DNA of 20,347 bases from JBOGED01 sp050743205. GTDB lineage: Bacteria; Actinomycetota; Nitriliruptoria; Euzebyales; Egibacteraceae. The translations under genes and the position numbers were made by a program. Positions 1-7,058 of the stretch are shown here, piece by piece. Below the pieces are notes generated by a model. That model saw only the letters and a list, made by a program, of their open reading frames with translations. It was not told the origin of the DNA and ran no database searches. Every line of letters begins with the position of its first letter. Within the stretch, counting starts at the first letter, position 1. The stretch is from the NCBI GenBank assembly GCA_050743205.1, contig JBOGEA010000066.1:1-20347 (forward strand). The letters are read 5' to 3'.

Positions 1-97
1 CGTCGGGTTCCGCTCGCGCAGAGCCTTTTAGGTCGCTGCACCCGACGCAACGCGACCCCCCGGTCACTGTCGTCCCCGGATTTCTCAGGGAAGCTGA

Positions 98-131
98 GCG
101 GTTTTGGGCGGCAAGGGCCACCCAAAACCGC
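98..131. terminator. Hairpin downstream of ABM monooxygenase gene
   Basis: A perfect 11-bp stem (GCGGTTTTGGG at 98-108 with CCCAAAACCGC at 121-131) encloses a 12-base loop. It lies about 33 bases beyond the stop of the minus-strand monooxygenase gene and is a plausible transcription terminator. There is no clear T-run after the stem, which is common in GC-rich actinobacteria. Nothing else was recognised in bases 1-97. Confidence 0.4.
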
Positions 132-164
132 GCTTCGCTGCTCACCTCAGTGGGTGGCCGTTCG

Positions 165-485
165 TTAAAGGGTGCCTTTTTGGGGGTCGCCTTCGGGGAG
201 GGGGGTGGCGATCCAGATTTCAGGCGGGCCGGTGAGGTAGGCGCTGATGGCGTCGTCCAGCCCTTTCACGTGGGGCTGGAGGAAGTGCTCTTCCAAGTCG
301 CGCTGGTCCGTCCATTTCTCGACCACCACGAAGGTGGCCGGGTCGTCGAGGGTCCGATGGATGGCATACCGCTGGCAGCCATGCTCCTGATGGGTCTTCG
401 TGACGAGTGACCGCAGAACCTCCTCGACCTCCTCCATCAGCTTCGGCTTGGCGGTGAAGCGCGCGATGACCACAAGCTCGTCCAT
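165..485 (-). CDS. Antibiotic biosynthesis monooxygenase (ABM)-domain protein
   Basis: This 106-aa protein has the length and pattern of the single-domain ABM/quinol-monooxygenase family (YgiN-like dimeric ferredoxin-like fold). It opens with the beta strand LVVIARFTAKP, followed by a helix of the kind EEVLRSLVTKTHQEHGC, then YAIHRTLDDPATFVVVEKW and a C-terminal helix with HFLQPHVKGL. Known members are small cytosolic, cofactor-free oxygenases acting on quinols or polyketides, or dimeric proteins of unknown substrate. The ATG start at 485 lies 12 bases after the stop of the upstream methyltransferase gene, so the two are probably one operon. The family call is firm; the substrate cannot be read from the sequence. 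A role in quinone or secondary metabolism with the adjacent methyltransferase is inference. Confidence 0.85.
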   Translation of the reverse strand: MDELVVIARFTAKPKLMEEVEEVLRSLVTKTHQEHGCQRYAIHRTLDDPATFVVVEKWTDQRDLEEHFLQPHVKGLDDAISAYLTGPPEIWIATPLPEGDPQKGTL

Positions 486-497
486 TCCGTCAGCATC

Positions 498-1361
498 TCA
501 TGGCGCAACAGCCTGGGCGAGGATGTATTCGAGCATGCCGCGGCGGCGCAGCAGCTCGTACTGAGGGATCATCAGCCGAGCCGCCCACTGCTGGCCGCGC
601 GGGACACCGTCCAGGTCGTGCTGGCGCAGCCGCTGACGGGCGAATCGCAGGGCCGGGTCGAAGACGGCCGCGCCGCACGTCTGCACGGCGACATCGACGA
701 ACCCCGCCATGCGCAGGAGCCGCGCAATCTCGTCGGGGCCCGCCACGACGGCCGGACGCAGGCCCCAGATACGCATGTTCGCCGCGCCCACGAAGAGCTC
801 CAGGGGGTCACGGGCCATCCGGGGCGCAAGGATGTCGGACATGGACAAGACGCCCCCCGGGCACAGGACGCGTCGCGCCTCGGCGTAGAAGGCTGCGCGG
901 GAGGGGAAGTGGAAGGCGGCCTCAACGCTGAGCAGGCCGTCCACGGCGCGCGTGGCGATCGGCAGGTGGACGGCGTCGCCGACCACGGGCAGCGCTTCGG
1001 CATCGTTCAGCGCCCGCCGTCCGGCTCGCAGCTGGAACTCGCTGAGGTTGAGCGTCACCAGCCGGCTCGGGCGCAGCCGCTCGGCGACGACCAGATCCTG
1101 GACGCCCAGGCCGTTGCCGACGTCGAGGATCACCCCGCCGGGGGGAAGGGGCTCGCAGAGCGTCTCGACCAGGCGGCGGGGGGCGGCAGCAGCCTCGGCG
1201 GCGTCACCCGGCCCCTCCCACAGACCGAGGTTCAGCCAGCCCGGCGCGAGGGCAAGGAAGAAGTCCGCGCCCAAGCTCTCATAGATCGTCGCGGCCGGGT
1301 GGCGGCCCTGCCGGAGCATCAGGAGAGCGTGCCGCAGCTGTGCGCGTGTCAAGCCCAGCAT
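498..1361 (-). CDS. SAM-dependent methyltransferase (class I, type 11)
   Basis: The 287-aa product is a class I methyltransferase. The SAM-binding motif I is GGVILDVGNGLGVQD (about residues 75-90), where the usual DVGCGxG appears as DVGNGLG. The acidic post-I strand is followed by PVVGDAVHLPI (motif II-like) and ARRVLCPGGVLSMSDIL (motif III). The C-terminal half, with RLMIPQYELLRRRGMLEYI, resembles small-molecule O- or N-methyltransferases of the erythromycin/tylosin or sarcosine type. An N-terminal helix (TRAQLRHALLML) precedes the Rossmann fold. It is probably co-transcribed with the ABM protein 12 bases downstream. The start is the ATG at 1361; the ribosome binding site is weak, so an internal start is possible. 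The substrate is unknown. Confidence 0.85.
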   Translation of the reverse strand: MLGLTRAQLRHALLMLRQGRHPAATIYESLGADFFLALAPGWLNLGLWEGPGDAAEAAAAPRRLVETLCEPLPPGGVILDVGNGLGVQDLVVAERLRPSRLVTLNLSEFQLRAGRRALNDAEALPVVGDAVHLPIATRAVDGLLSVEAAFHFPSRAAFYAEARRVLCPGGVLSMSDILAPRMARDPLELFVGAANMRIWGLRPAVVAGPDEIARLLRMAGFVDVAVQTCGAAVFDPALRFARQRLRQHDLDGVPRGQQWAARLMIPQYELLRRRGMLEYILAQAVAP

Positions 1362-1625
1362 CGCGCCACGCTATCTGGTGTGGACCGCGTCATCACGGAC
1401 TCGCACCGCGGGTGAGTTCAAGCGGTGCCGCCAAGCTGGGACTTCAGCGCGACGGCCAGGAGGACCTCCAGGCGGCTGGCTCCTCGGTGGCTGCCTCGAC
1501 ATCCGTTTGGCCAACCTGCCGGAGCTATGACGGCAGCCGTTACAACTCCCGCAGGGTGGCAATCGGTGGCAGGAACGCGTGAGGGACCGGATGACCCGGC
1601 CCCTCACGCCGTTCAGTGACCTCGG
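1362..1625. other. Intergenic region with no recognised gene
   Basis: These 264 bases separate the methyltransferase start (both neighbours read leftward) from the end of the secreted-protein gene. Apart from the hairpin at 1577-1609 I see no gene. The short open frames here lack ribosome binding sites and family resemblance. The promoter of the methyltransferase/ABM operon should lie in the left part, but no convincing -35/-10 pair stands out. Confidence 0.5.
1577..1609 (-). terminator. Terminator-like hairpin after secreted-protein gene
   Basis: A 14-bp stem with one A-C mismatch (1577-1590 with 1596-1609; GCGTGAGGG/CCCTCACGC at its base) and a 5-base loop lies 16 bases past the TAG stop of the minus-strand gene ending at 1626. 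Position and stability suit a GC-rich terminator. No T-run follows. Confidence 0.5.
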
Positions 1626-2102
1626 CTAGCCGAGGTCGTCGATGAAGAACGTGAGGTCAGCCCCACCATCGATGAGCTCAACCAGGATCTCGCCGCCCGC
1701 GTTCTTGTAGGCGTCGGTGCCGCCGGTGATCGCGTCCTTGAACTCACCCTTCTCGTAATCCTCGGCGTCGATGAGCGCCTGGGCAGTGATCTGGCCCTTG
1801 GGCAGGTGGTAGGTGACGACGCACTGATTCGTGTAGTCCTTGTCGCTTTTCACCCTCGTGGCGACGCAGACCCCGCCAGCGGTGCCGATCTCCTTGCCGT
1901 TCACCGTGAGGACATCGGCGAAGATGAATTTGTCGCCCTGGCTGAACTTCCCATCGCCGTCGACATCGATGTCCGTGGACTGGACGGTCGTCGAGCGGAC
2001 CTCGAACCCATCCGTGGCCGCGGCGGCACTGAGCGAGAACACGCTCAGCATGCTGCTGATCACAGTGGCAGCGACGACAGAAACCCTGCATGAACTACGC
2101 AT
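1626..2102 (-). CDS. Secreted protein with AOC/dirigent-like beta-barrel domain
   Basis: The 158-aa product starts with a Sec signal peptide: a basic N-terminus, a hydrophobic core around VVAATVISSMLSVFSLS, and an AAAATDG cleavage region near residue 29. The mature part has the strand pattern of the allene-oxide-cyclase/dirigent-like barrel: GDKFIFADVLTVNGKEIGTAGGVC, then CVVTYHLPKGQITAQAL and GGTDAYKNAGGEI. The acidic stretch DIDVDGDGKFSQGD resembles a Ca-binding loop but here sits just before the first barrel strand. Two cysteines (VGVC-type and NQC) could form a disulfide outside the cell. Such actinobacterial proteins are secreted and mostly of unknown function. The ATG has a good ribosome binding site (AAGGGG, 6 bases upstream). 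Its base composition is less GC-rich than its neighbours, hinting at acquisition. Confidence 0.7.
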   Translation of the reverse strand: MRSSCRVSVVAATVISSMLSVFSLSAAAATDGFEVRSTTVQSTDIDVDGDGKFSQGDKFIFADVLTVNGKEIGTAGGVCVATRVKSDKDYTNQCVVTYHLPKGQITAQALIDAEDYEKGEFKDAITGGTDAYKNAGGEILVELIDGGADLTFFIDDLG

Positions 2103-2142
2103 CAGTACCCCTTTGGTTATAGCGAGTCGTATGTGGTGCGCG

Positions 2143-2196
2143 CTGCCTCATTCGACCCAACCGTCGCATGCCCGCGATGTCTGTTTAATGAGGCAG
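2143..2196. promoter_or_regulatory. 10-bp inverted repeat in leader of secreted-protein gene
   Basis: CTGCCTCATT (2143-2152) is the exact reverse complement of AATGAGGCAG (2187-2196), separated by 34 bases. It lies 41-94 bases upstream of the ATG at 2102, between the candidate promoter and the gene. It could be a regulator binding pair or the base of a leader RNA structure. No known operator is recognised. Confidence 0.35.
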
Positions 2197-2209
2197 ATCC
2201 GCGATGCGA

Positions 2210-2237
2210 AGAGTACCCGAAAGGGGGCATCTGTCAA
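2210..2237 (-). promoter_or_regulatory. Candidate sigma-70-type promoter for secreted-protein gene
   Basis: On the minus strand a perfect TTGACA (2232-2237) is followed 16 bases later by TACTCT (2210-2215), a weak -10 match. It faces the gene starting at 2102, implying a leader of about 100 bases that contains the 10-bp inverted repeat. The -35 is convincing and the -10 is not. Confidence 0.35.
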
Positions 2238-2350
2238 CCCCCTAAGACCGCTTTGTGAAATTTCACTGAGCGCCGCGGCGTTCACGACCCCGCCACCGTG
2301 GTCGTGAGCTGGGCGGCGTCCGATGGGCCCGCGCCTGGGCCCAGGAAGCG

Positions 2351-2810
2351 TTCCCGGTGGCCATCGAGCACGCCTATGGCAGCACCACCATCGCCGAGGA
2401 GCCCACGCGGATCGTCTCGGTGGGCTGCAACGACCGGGGACCCGATCGTGGCGTTGGGGGGTGATCCGCCCCGACCCTCCCCAGGCCCCGGGGGAAGGGT
2501 CCCCACTCCAGCGCGCCGTGGCAGGTCAACCAGCGGATGATCGGCCTCGCGCCTCGGCCGGGCCGACCGCGCCGAAGAGTTGATCGCCGACGTCGAGGCA
2601 CAGATCGCCGCCGTGCGCCAGGAGCATCCGGAGTTCCATGGCTCAGGCGCGGTCGTGGAGGAAATGACGCCGGAGTGATCGGGATCCGCGGGTCCAGCGA
2701 GATCTGGTCGGAGTTCTTGACCGACCTCGGTGTCCGGATCGGGGACATCGCCGACGCGGACCGCAAGGAGATCAGCCACCCCGCCACCACGACGGAGGCG
2801 CTCTGATGGT
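2351..2810 (+). pseudogene. Remnant of FecB-type siderophore-binding protein
   Basis: Reading across frames recovers pieces of an iron-siderophore ABC transporter substrate-binding protein. 2351-2420 encodes FPVAIEHAYGSTTIAEEPTR then IVSVG, the family's first conserved strand. About 2440-2460, in another frame, encodes DPIVALG. 2530-2550 encodes QRMIGLA. 2559-2676 encodes LGRADRAEELIADVEAQIAA and continues to HPEFHG. About 2690-2780 encodes SEIWSEFLTDLGVRIGDIAD. These occur in the order expected of the family, but are broken by frameshifts, a stop at 2677 and missing segments. No signal peptide is present, so the 5' end is lost too. A working copy would bind ferric siderophore outside the membrane. 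The family call rests on pattern memory, without alignment. Confidence 0.55.
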
Positions 2811-2830
2811 CACCGCGCTCCTGCCCACCT

Positions 2831-3030
2831 TGGGATGACGCCACCCGACGCGGCCTCCTCGCCAGCGGGCTGTCACTGGCTGCGCTGTTGACGGGGGTTC
2901 AGCGTCGGCAGCGGCCAGACCGCCGATGACCGTGTCACGACCGGGTTCCCCCGGACCGTGCGGACCAGACTCGGCCCCATCCACTCCACATCCCGAGCGA
3001 ACCCGAGCGGATCGTCACCCTCGGCGCCCC
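2831..3030 (+). pseudogene. 5' fragment of a second FecB-type lipoprotein
   Basis: Directly after the first remnant, bases 2831-2910 read DATRRGLLASGLSLAALLTG. This is a twin-arginine/lipoprotein-type leader whose lipobox cysteine is lost to a frameshift. In the following frames come TTGFPRTVRTRLG (about 2937-2976) and then EPERIVTLGA (about 3001-3030). This is again the start of a siderophore-binding protein, with the same PxRIVxLG element as the first remnant. The sequence then passes into the opposite-strand methyltransferase remnant near 3030, so only about the first 60 residues survive. Two adjacent binding-protein genes suggest a former iron-uptake operon, now lost. Confidence 0.45.
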
Positions 3031-3589
3031 GCATGAACGCTCGGTGGACGATCTCGAATCCTGTGCGGGTCAACCCGGCGTCCTGGAGCATGAGGGGCAG
3101 CCTCCGGCCGATCTCAGGGTCGCCGCCGCGACGTCGGATCAGCTGCTGATGCAGGGCGCCGAAGCGTTGCACGGCGGGATCGGCTGGGTGACAGAAGGCT
3201 CCACCGAAGTCGACATCCTCGATCACGACCACGCCGCTGACGCGGGCCAGCCCCACAAGCCGGTCCACAACCCCTCAGGATCGGCCAGGTGTGCCAGGAG
3301 GTCCACGTGAATACACGACGTCGTAGTCGCCGCCCTTTGAGGTGGCGGGCATCTCCCACCTCAAAAGGGCGGCGTTCTCCAGACCAGCGGCTTCGGCGTC
3401 GCGCCTGGCGAGCTGCAGCATGGCCGCGTCTACGTCGACCCGACGACAGTCCCGGCGAGGCCGACGATCCTCGCCGTATCCGCGGCGACGTGGCCGCCTG
3501 GGCAGCCGACGTCCAGGCAGCGGGCACCCGGCCTGACGCCTATCCGCTCGAGCAGCGCGAGCGTCGACGGTCAACGCAGGCAGTGGTTG
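3030..3589 (-). pseudogene. Frameshifted SAM-dependent methyltransferase
   Basis: Read leftward from 3589, the frames yield ALLERIGVRPGARCLDVGCP (motif I), GGHVAADTARIVGLAGTVVG, a frameshift near 3440 (a G appears missing), VDVDAAMLQLARRDAEAAGL, then GGDYDVVYSR. After another shift near 3310 comes DLLAHLADPEG, then a third shift and VDRLVGLARVSGVVVIEDVD and LPLMLQDAGLTRTGFEIVHR. Together this is most of a class I methyltransferase with motifs I, II and III, carrying at least three frameshifts and lacking its first 20 or so residues. The missing 5' end coincides with the 40-bp palindrome starting at 3590. The C-terminal end merges with the FecB fragment near 3030. Confidence 0.65.
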
Positions 3590-3629
3590 TGTGCTGGATA
3601 TCGGCGGTATACCGCCGATATCCAGCACA
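3590..3629. repeat. Perfect 40-bp palindrome (P1)
   Basis: The 20 bases at 3590-3609 (TGTGCTGGATATCGGCGGTA) are the exact reverse complement of 3610-3629, leaving no spacer and a GTATAC centre. It starts TGTG and ends CACA. It lies exactly where the methyltransferase remnant loses its 5' end. It is one of three 40-bp palindromes in the window with these ends (see 8243-8282 and 19054-19093). There is no T-run beside it, so it does not look like an ordinary terminator. Confidence 0.9.
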
Positions 3630-4210
3630 TAAGGCGCCGGCAGGCAGACGCGGCCAGCCGGATTCCGCGCCGGCAACAGCCGACTGGGCCACGATGCGTT
3701 CCGCGCCCATGCGGGCGCCGAGCAGGTTCGGGCGACAGGGCCGGGTTGCAGGCCCGCGAGGCCCGCGCATGAGGTGCCTGGGCGGGCAGGGCCAGCGGCG
3801 GCATGGCCGGGCATCGGCAGCCCGTCCAGCGTCTCAGCCGGCCTCTGTCTGGCTACGTCCGTGAGCAGGGGCTCGGCATCGGCGCAGAGCGTGGTTCCGG
3901 CGACAAGCTTGGCGTCCACGCCACCGGGCGAGACCCCCATGATCGACGCCGGAGCCGTCCCAGGGCAGCGGCGGGGGCCCGTCGGAGTGATCGGCCCCCT
4001 GCGCGGCGCTCCGGCGAGTCCGCACTTGCAGGCGTCCCACGGCGACAGAGCCCACCCGTGGTTCCTCCCGCAGGGTCGCAGCGACCACAGGGAGCCTGAG
4101 CGCCAAAGCCGGTGGGGGAAGGCTGTGGGGATCCGCGGCTCTTCGCCGCTTGCGCGCCCTTGCGCGTCCTACGCTCACCCCCGCCAAACCGACGGAGAAA
4201 TGGGGGTCGT
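3630..4210. other. Region without a recognised gene
   Basis: About 580 bases lie between the palindrome and the regulator gene. A minus-strand open frame begins MGVSPGGVDAKLVAG at 3940 and runs into the palindrome. It has no ribosome binding site and I cannot place it in a family, so it may be another decayed gene fragment or chance. The right part should hold the promoter of the gene at 4211, but no clear -35/-10 was seen. Confidence 0.4.
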
Positions 4211-5527
4211 ATGATCGAGTCTGTTCGAGTCATCACCGAGCTGCGGCTGCGCCGCGAGGCCCAAGAGCTCGACCGGCACATGCTCGTCGCCCGCCTCCAG
4301 ATGCGCTGCGAACACGGCGGCCAAGGCCTGGACGCGCGGACACTCCGCGACTGGGAGGACCGCGGCCACACCCCGTCGCCGGTCTACCGGCAGCCGCTGT
4401 GCGACTACTTTCAGGTCGACTCCATCGCCGAGCTGGGCCTTGGCCAGGGATTGACGGCCGCGGCAAACTGGACCTGGATGACCCCGGCGGAAAGGCTGCA
4501 CGAGGTGGAACGCCGCCAGCTCCTGCGCATGACGGTCAACGGGTTCGGCGTCTGCCTGTTGCCGGTCCCCGGGTTGACCGCCGCCGCGCAGTTCTTGGGC
4601 GGACGCCGCCGCCTGGACCCGGTCTCCGTGGACACCGCCGAGCATTTCGCCACCCACCTGGCCGCCACCTACGAGGCCACGCCCAACCCCCAGGTGGGGC
4701 GCGCGGCTCAGGCGCATACCCATACGCTGGGGGATCTGCTCAAACGCGCCTCGCTGACTCCTAAGGTCAGGACGCGTGTCGAGGGGATCGTCGCCGATCA
4801 GGCGTGCCTGGTCGGCGACGGTTGCATCGGCGCGGGCCGGTTCGAGCAGGCGGACGCCTGGTTCGCCGGGGCGCTGCGGCTGGCGCGGCAGGCTGGGGAC
4901 CGCCCCCTTGAGGCGTTCGCGCTCGCCATGCATGCATGGACGCCCATGTATGGGCCCAAGCCGGATCCAGCCAAGGCGCTGGAGGCGTTTGAGGCCGCCG
5001 CGCCGCTGCATCTGCTCCTTCCGTACGGGGGGCAGGCGTGGCTGTTCGGCAACCTCGCCCTCGAGCGCGCGTCCGCGGGCGACGACCTCGGCTCCGGCCG
5101 TCTGCTGGAGCAGGCGCGGACCGCCGCCGCCCGCGTCTCTCGCGACGGCGCCGGCTGGGGTTTTCGGTCCGCCCATGGGGCGTTCAGCGGCTGGGACGGG
5201 GTGCGTCTCGAGGCGTTCACCGGGAAGCGATTGCTGCGGCTGGGCCGTCCCGCGGAGGCGGTCGAGTCCCTTGAGGTCGCCGCCGCCGGCACGACCGCGG
5301 CTGTCCGCCGCGCCGGGCTGTGGGTGGACATGACGGATGCGTGCGTCGCGCTGGACGACCCCGATCGGACCTGCGCCTATGCCATGACGGGCATGGACGA
5401 GGCCGACAGGCATACACGCCACCTGCCCATCTTGCAGATCAGCCGGGCACGCGCGGCCTTCCCCCGATCCTGGCGGACGCTGGCGCCGGTCATCGAGCTG
5501 GACGAGCGCCTCGCGCTGTCCAACTGA
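4211..5527 (+). CDS. HTH-TPR transcriptional regulator (actinobacterial type)
   Basis: The 438-aa product has an XRE-like N-terminus: RVITELRLRREAQELDRHML, then ARTLRDWEDRG (the turn before the recognition region) and HTPSPVYRQPLCDYF, and AELGLG. This matches the actinobacterial regulators in which WExGxxxPxxxYRxxLCxxxG is followed by helical repeats. From about residue 90 onward it is alpha-helical with tetratricopeptide-like repeats (EGIVADQACLVGDGCIGAG, FAGALRLARQAGDRPLEAFA, RLLRLGRPAEAVESLEVAAA). Such proteins usually control nearby biosynthetic or developmental genes, often through peptide or protein binding to the repeats. I chose ATG 4211, preceded by GGGGGT, over the open frame's earlier ATG at 4112 because the earlier 33 residues lack family character. 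It stands alone, facing the photolyase gene in the same direction. Confidence 0.75.
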   Translation: MIESVRVITELRLRREAQELDRHMLVARLQMRCEHGGQGLDARTLRDWEDRGHTPSPVYRQPLCDYFQVDSIAELGLGQGLTAAANWTWMTPAERLHEVERRQLLRMTVNGFGVCLLPVPGLTAAAQFLGGRRRLDPVSVDTAEHFATHLAATYEATPNPQVGRAAQAHTHTLGDLLKRASLTPKVRTRVEGIVADQACLVGDGCIGAGRFEQADAWFAGALRLARQAGDRPLEAFALAMHAWTPMYGPKPDPAKALEAFEAAAPLHLLLPYGGQAWLFGNLALERASAGDDLGSGRLLEQARTAAARVSRDGAGWGFRSAHGAFSGWDGVRLEAFTGKRLLRLGRPAEAVESLEVAAAGTTAAVRRAGLWVDMTDACVALDDPDRTCAYAMTGMDEADRHTRHLPILQISRARAAFPRSWRTLAPVIELDERLALSN

Positions 5528-5622
5528 GGGCGTGGCGTCTGAACTCCGGAATCCGGGCTTGAGCCGACACACCCCGCTCGCGGCTGCGGGCCGGGCGGGG
5601 GCGCCTGAGGCATGCTGAGGGC

Positions 5623-6996
5623 ATGCGAACCGCTGTTGTGGTGTTCACCCGGGACCTGCGCGTCCACGATCACCCGGCGCTGGCCGCCGCGTGCGAGGAG
5701 GCCGAGCGGGTCGTGCCGCTGTTCGTCTTCGACGACGCGGCGCTGGCGCGCCCGATCACGGGCGCGAACAAGGCCGCGTTCCTGCTCGACTGCGTCCGGG
5801 ACCTCGCCTCGACGATGCGGGACATGGGCGGGACGCTCGTCATGCGCCGGGGCGCGTGGCGCGACGAGGTCGCCGCGGTCGCAGCCGAGGTGGGCGCGAG
5901 CGCGGTCTTCTGCAGCGACGACGTCAGCGCGTTCGCGCGGGCCCGCCTGGGCGCGCTGCGCGAGGCGATCGCCCCGGTCGAGGTCCGCGCCTTCCCCGGG
6001 GTGACGGTCGTCCCGCCCGGAGCGCTGCGCACGACCAGCGGCGCGCATTACAAGGTCTTCACCCCCTACTGGCGGCGCTGGTGCGAGTCCGACCATCGCC
6101 GGCCGCTGCCGCCCCCGTCCCGCCTGGCGGTCCCACCGGCGCTGCGGGCCGGCTCGACGCCGCCGCTGTGCAGCCTGGCGGGCGGCGAGGTCTCACCCGA
6201 GTTGCCCGCGGGCGGCGAGACCGCCGCGCGGGCGCTGCTGGACGCGTGGGTGGACGGGCCGGTCGGTGGCTACGACGAAGGGCACGACGACCTCGCGGGG
6301 GATGCCACCTCCCGGCTGTCGCCGCACCTGCACCTGGGCTGCCTGTCGCCGGCCGAGGTCGCCGCGACCGTCGCCGAGGGAGACGTCGGCGCCAGCCCCG
6401 GCGCGCGGGCGTTCCTGCGCCAGCTGTGCTGGCGGGACTTCTACCACCAGCTGCTGGCCGCGAGCCCGGAGGCGTCGTGGCGGGACTGGCGGGCGCAGGG
6501 CGACGACTGGGCGGCCAACGACCAGCACCTGCTGGCGTGGAAGGAGGGGCGGACCGGCTACCCGATCGTCGACGCCGGCATGCGCCAGCTGGCCCGCGAG
6601 GGGTGGATGCACAACCGCGCCCGCCTGATCGTCGCCTCGTTCCTGACCCGCGACCTGTACCTGGACTGGCGCGCTGGCGCGGCGCACTTCCTGGACCTGC
6701 TCGTCGACGGCGACATCGCGAACAACCAGCTGAACTGGCAGTGGGTCGCCGGCACCGGGCCGACCAGCCGGCGCAACCGCGTCCTCAACCCGCTGCGCCA
6801 GGCCGAGCGGTACGACCCCCGCGGCGACTACGTCCGCCGGTACGTGCCCGAGCTGCGCGGCATCGAAGGGCCCGCGGTGCACCGACCCTGGGAGCTGCCC
6901 GCGCCAACCCGCGCCGCGCTGGGCTACCCCGACCCCATCGTCGACCACGACGAGGCCGTCGAGGCGTTCCTGAAAGCCCGCGGCAAGCGCCCTTGA
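5623..6996 (+). CDS. phr: Deoxyribodipyrimidine photolyase (cryptochrome/photolyase family)
   Basis: The 457-aa product has the usual length and order of a class I CPD photolyase. The N-terminal antenna domain starts RTAVVVFTRDLRVHDHPAL. The C-terminal FAD domain contains LRQLCWRDFYHQLL, the hallmark GWMHNRARLIVASFL and DGDIANNQLNWQWVAGTG. The tryptophans of the electron-transfer chain (GWMHN, LDWRAG, NWQW) are present, suggesting a working light-driven repair enzyme for pyrimidine dimers. After GTG the segment reads PTSRRNRVLNPLRQ instead of the E. coli DAAPYFRIFNP; an NRVLNP form is common in actinobacterial members. The ATG at 5623 sits within a small GCATGC inverted repeat (5610-5615 with 5621-5626) whose loop carries the GAGG-like ribosome binding site. 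The neighbouring ArsM-like gene follows after 61 bases. Confidence 0.93.
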   Translation: MRTAVVVFTRDLRVHDHPALAAACEEAERVVPLFVFDDAALARPITGANKAAFLLDCVRDLASTMRDMGGTLVMRRGAWRDEVAAVAAEVGASAVFCSDDVSAFARARLGALREAIAPVEVRAFPGVTVVPPGALRTTSGAHYKVFTPYWRRWCESDHRRPLPPPSRLAVPPALRAGSTPPLCSLAGGEVSPELPAGGETAARALLDAWVDGPVGGYDEGHDDLAGDATSRLSPHLHLGCLSPAEVAATVAEGDVGASPGARAFLRQLCWRDFYHQLLAASPEASWRDWRAQGDDWAANDQHLLAWKEGRTGYPIVDAGMRQLAREGWMHNRARLIVASFLTRDLYLDWRAGAAHFLDLLVDGDIANNQLNWQWVAGTGPTSRRNRVLNPLRQAERYDPRGDYVRRYVPELRGIEGPAVHRPWELPAPTRAALGYPDPIVDHDEAVEAFLKARGKRP

Positions 6997-7011
6997 TCTT
7001 TCGTGGCGCGG

Positions 7012-7058
7012 TCTGAGACCCTGAGCTGACCAGCGGGACTGACCAGGAGGGTCTCAGA
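7012..7058 (+). promoter_or_regulatory. Hairpin overlapping the RBS of the ArsM-like gene
   Basis: TCTGAGACCCT (7012-7022) is perfectly complementary to AGGGTCTCAGA (7048-7058). The right arm takes in the last three bases of the AGGAGG ribosome binding site (7045-7050) and the A of the ATG at 7058. The 25-base loop carries a direct repeat CTGACCAG (7026-7033 and 7039-7046). As RNA this would hide the start site; as DNA it could be an operator. Both readings are inference. Confidence 0.55.

Noticed and set aside
3590..3629. Integron attC site or REP/RAYT hairpin
   Set aside because: The palindrome lacks the attC core (GTTRRRY/RYYYAAC) and extrahelical bases, and lacks the GTAG-type foot of REP elements; no integrase or RAYT gene is visible.
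3275..3940. Minus-strand open frame starting at 3940 as a real gene
   Set aside because: It crosses palindrome P1 into one frame of the decayed methyltransferase, has no ribosome binding site, and its first 100 residues match nothing I recognise.
4175..5572. Long minus-strand open frame opposite the HTH-TPR regulator
   Set aside because: The plus-strand protein has clear HTH and helical-repeat character; the antisense product is rich in low-complexity R/G/P and has no motifs.
5610..5626. GCATGC inverted repeat as a translational switch for the photolyase
   Set aside because: A 6-bp stem with a 5-base loop is short and could arise by chance; it is noted in the gene entry only.
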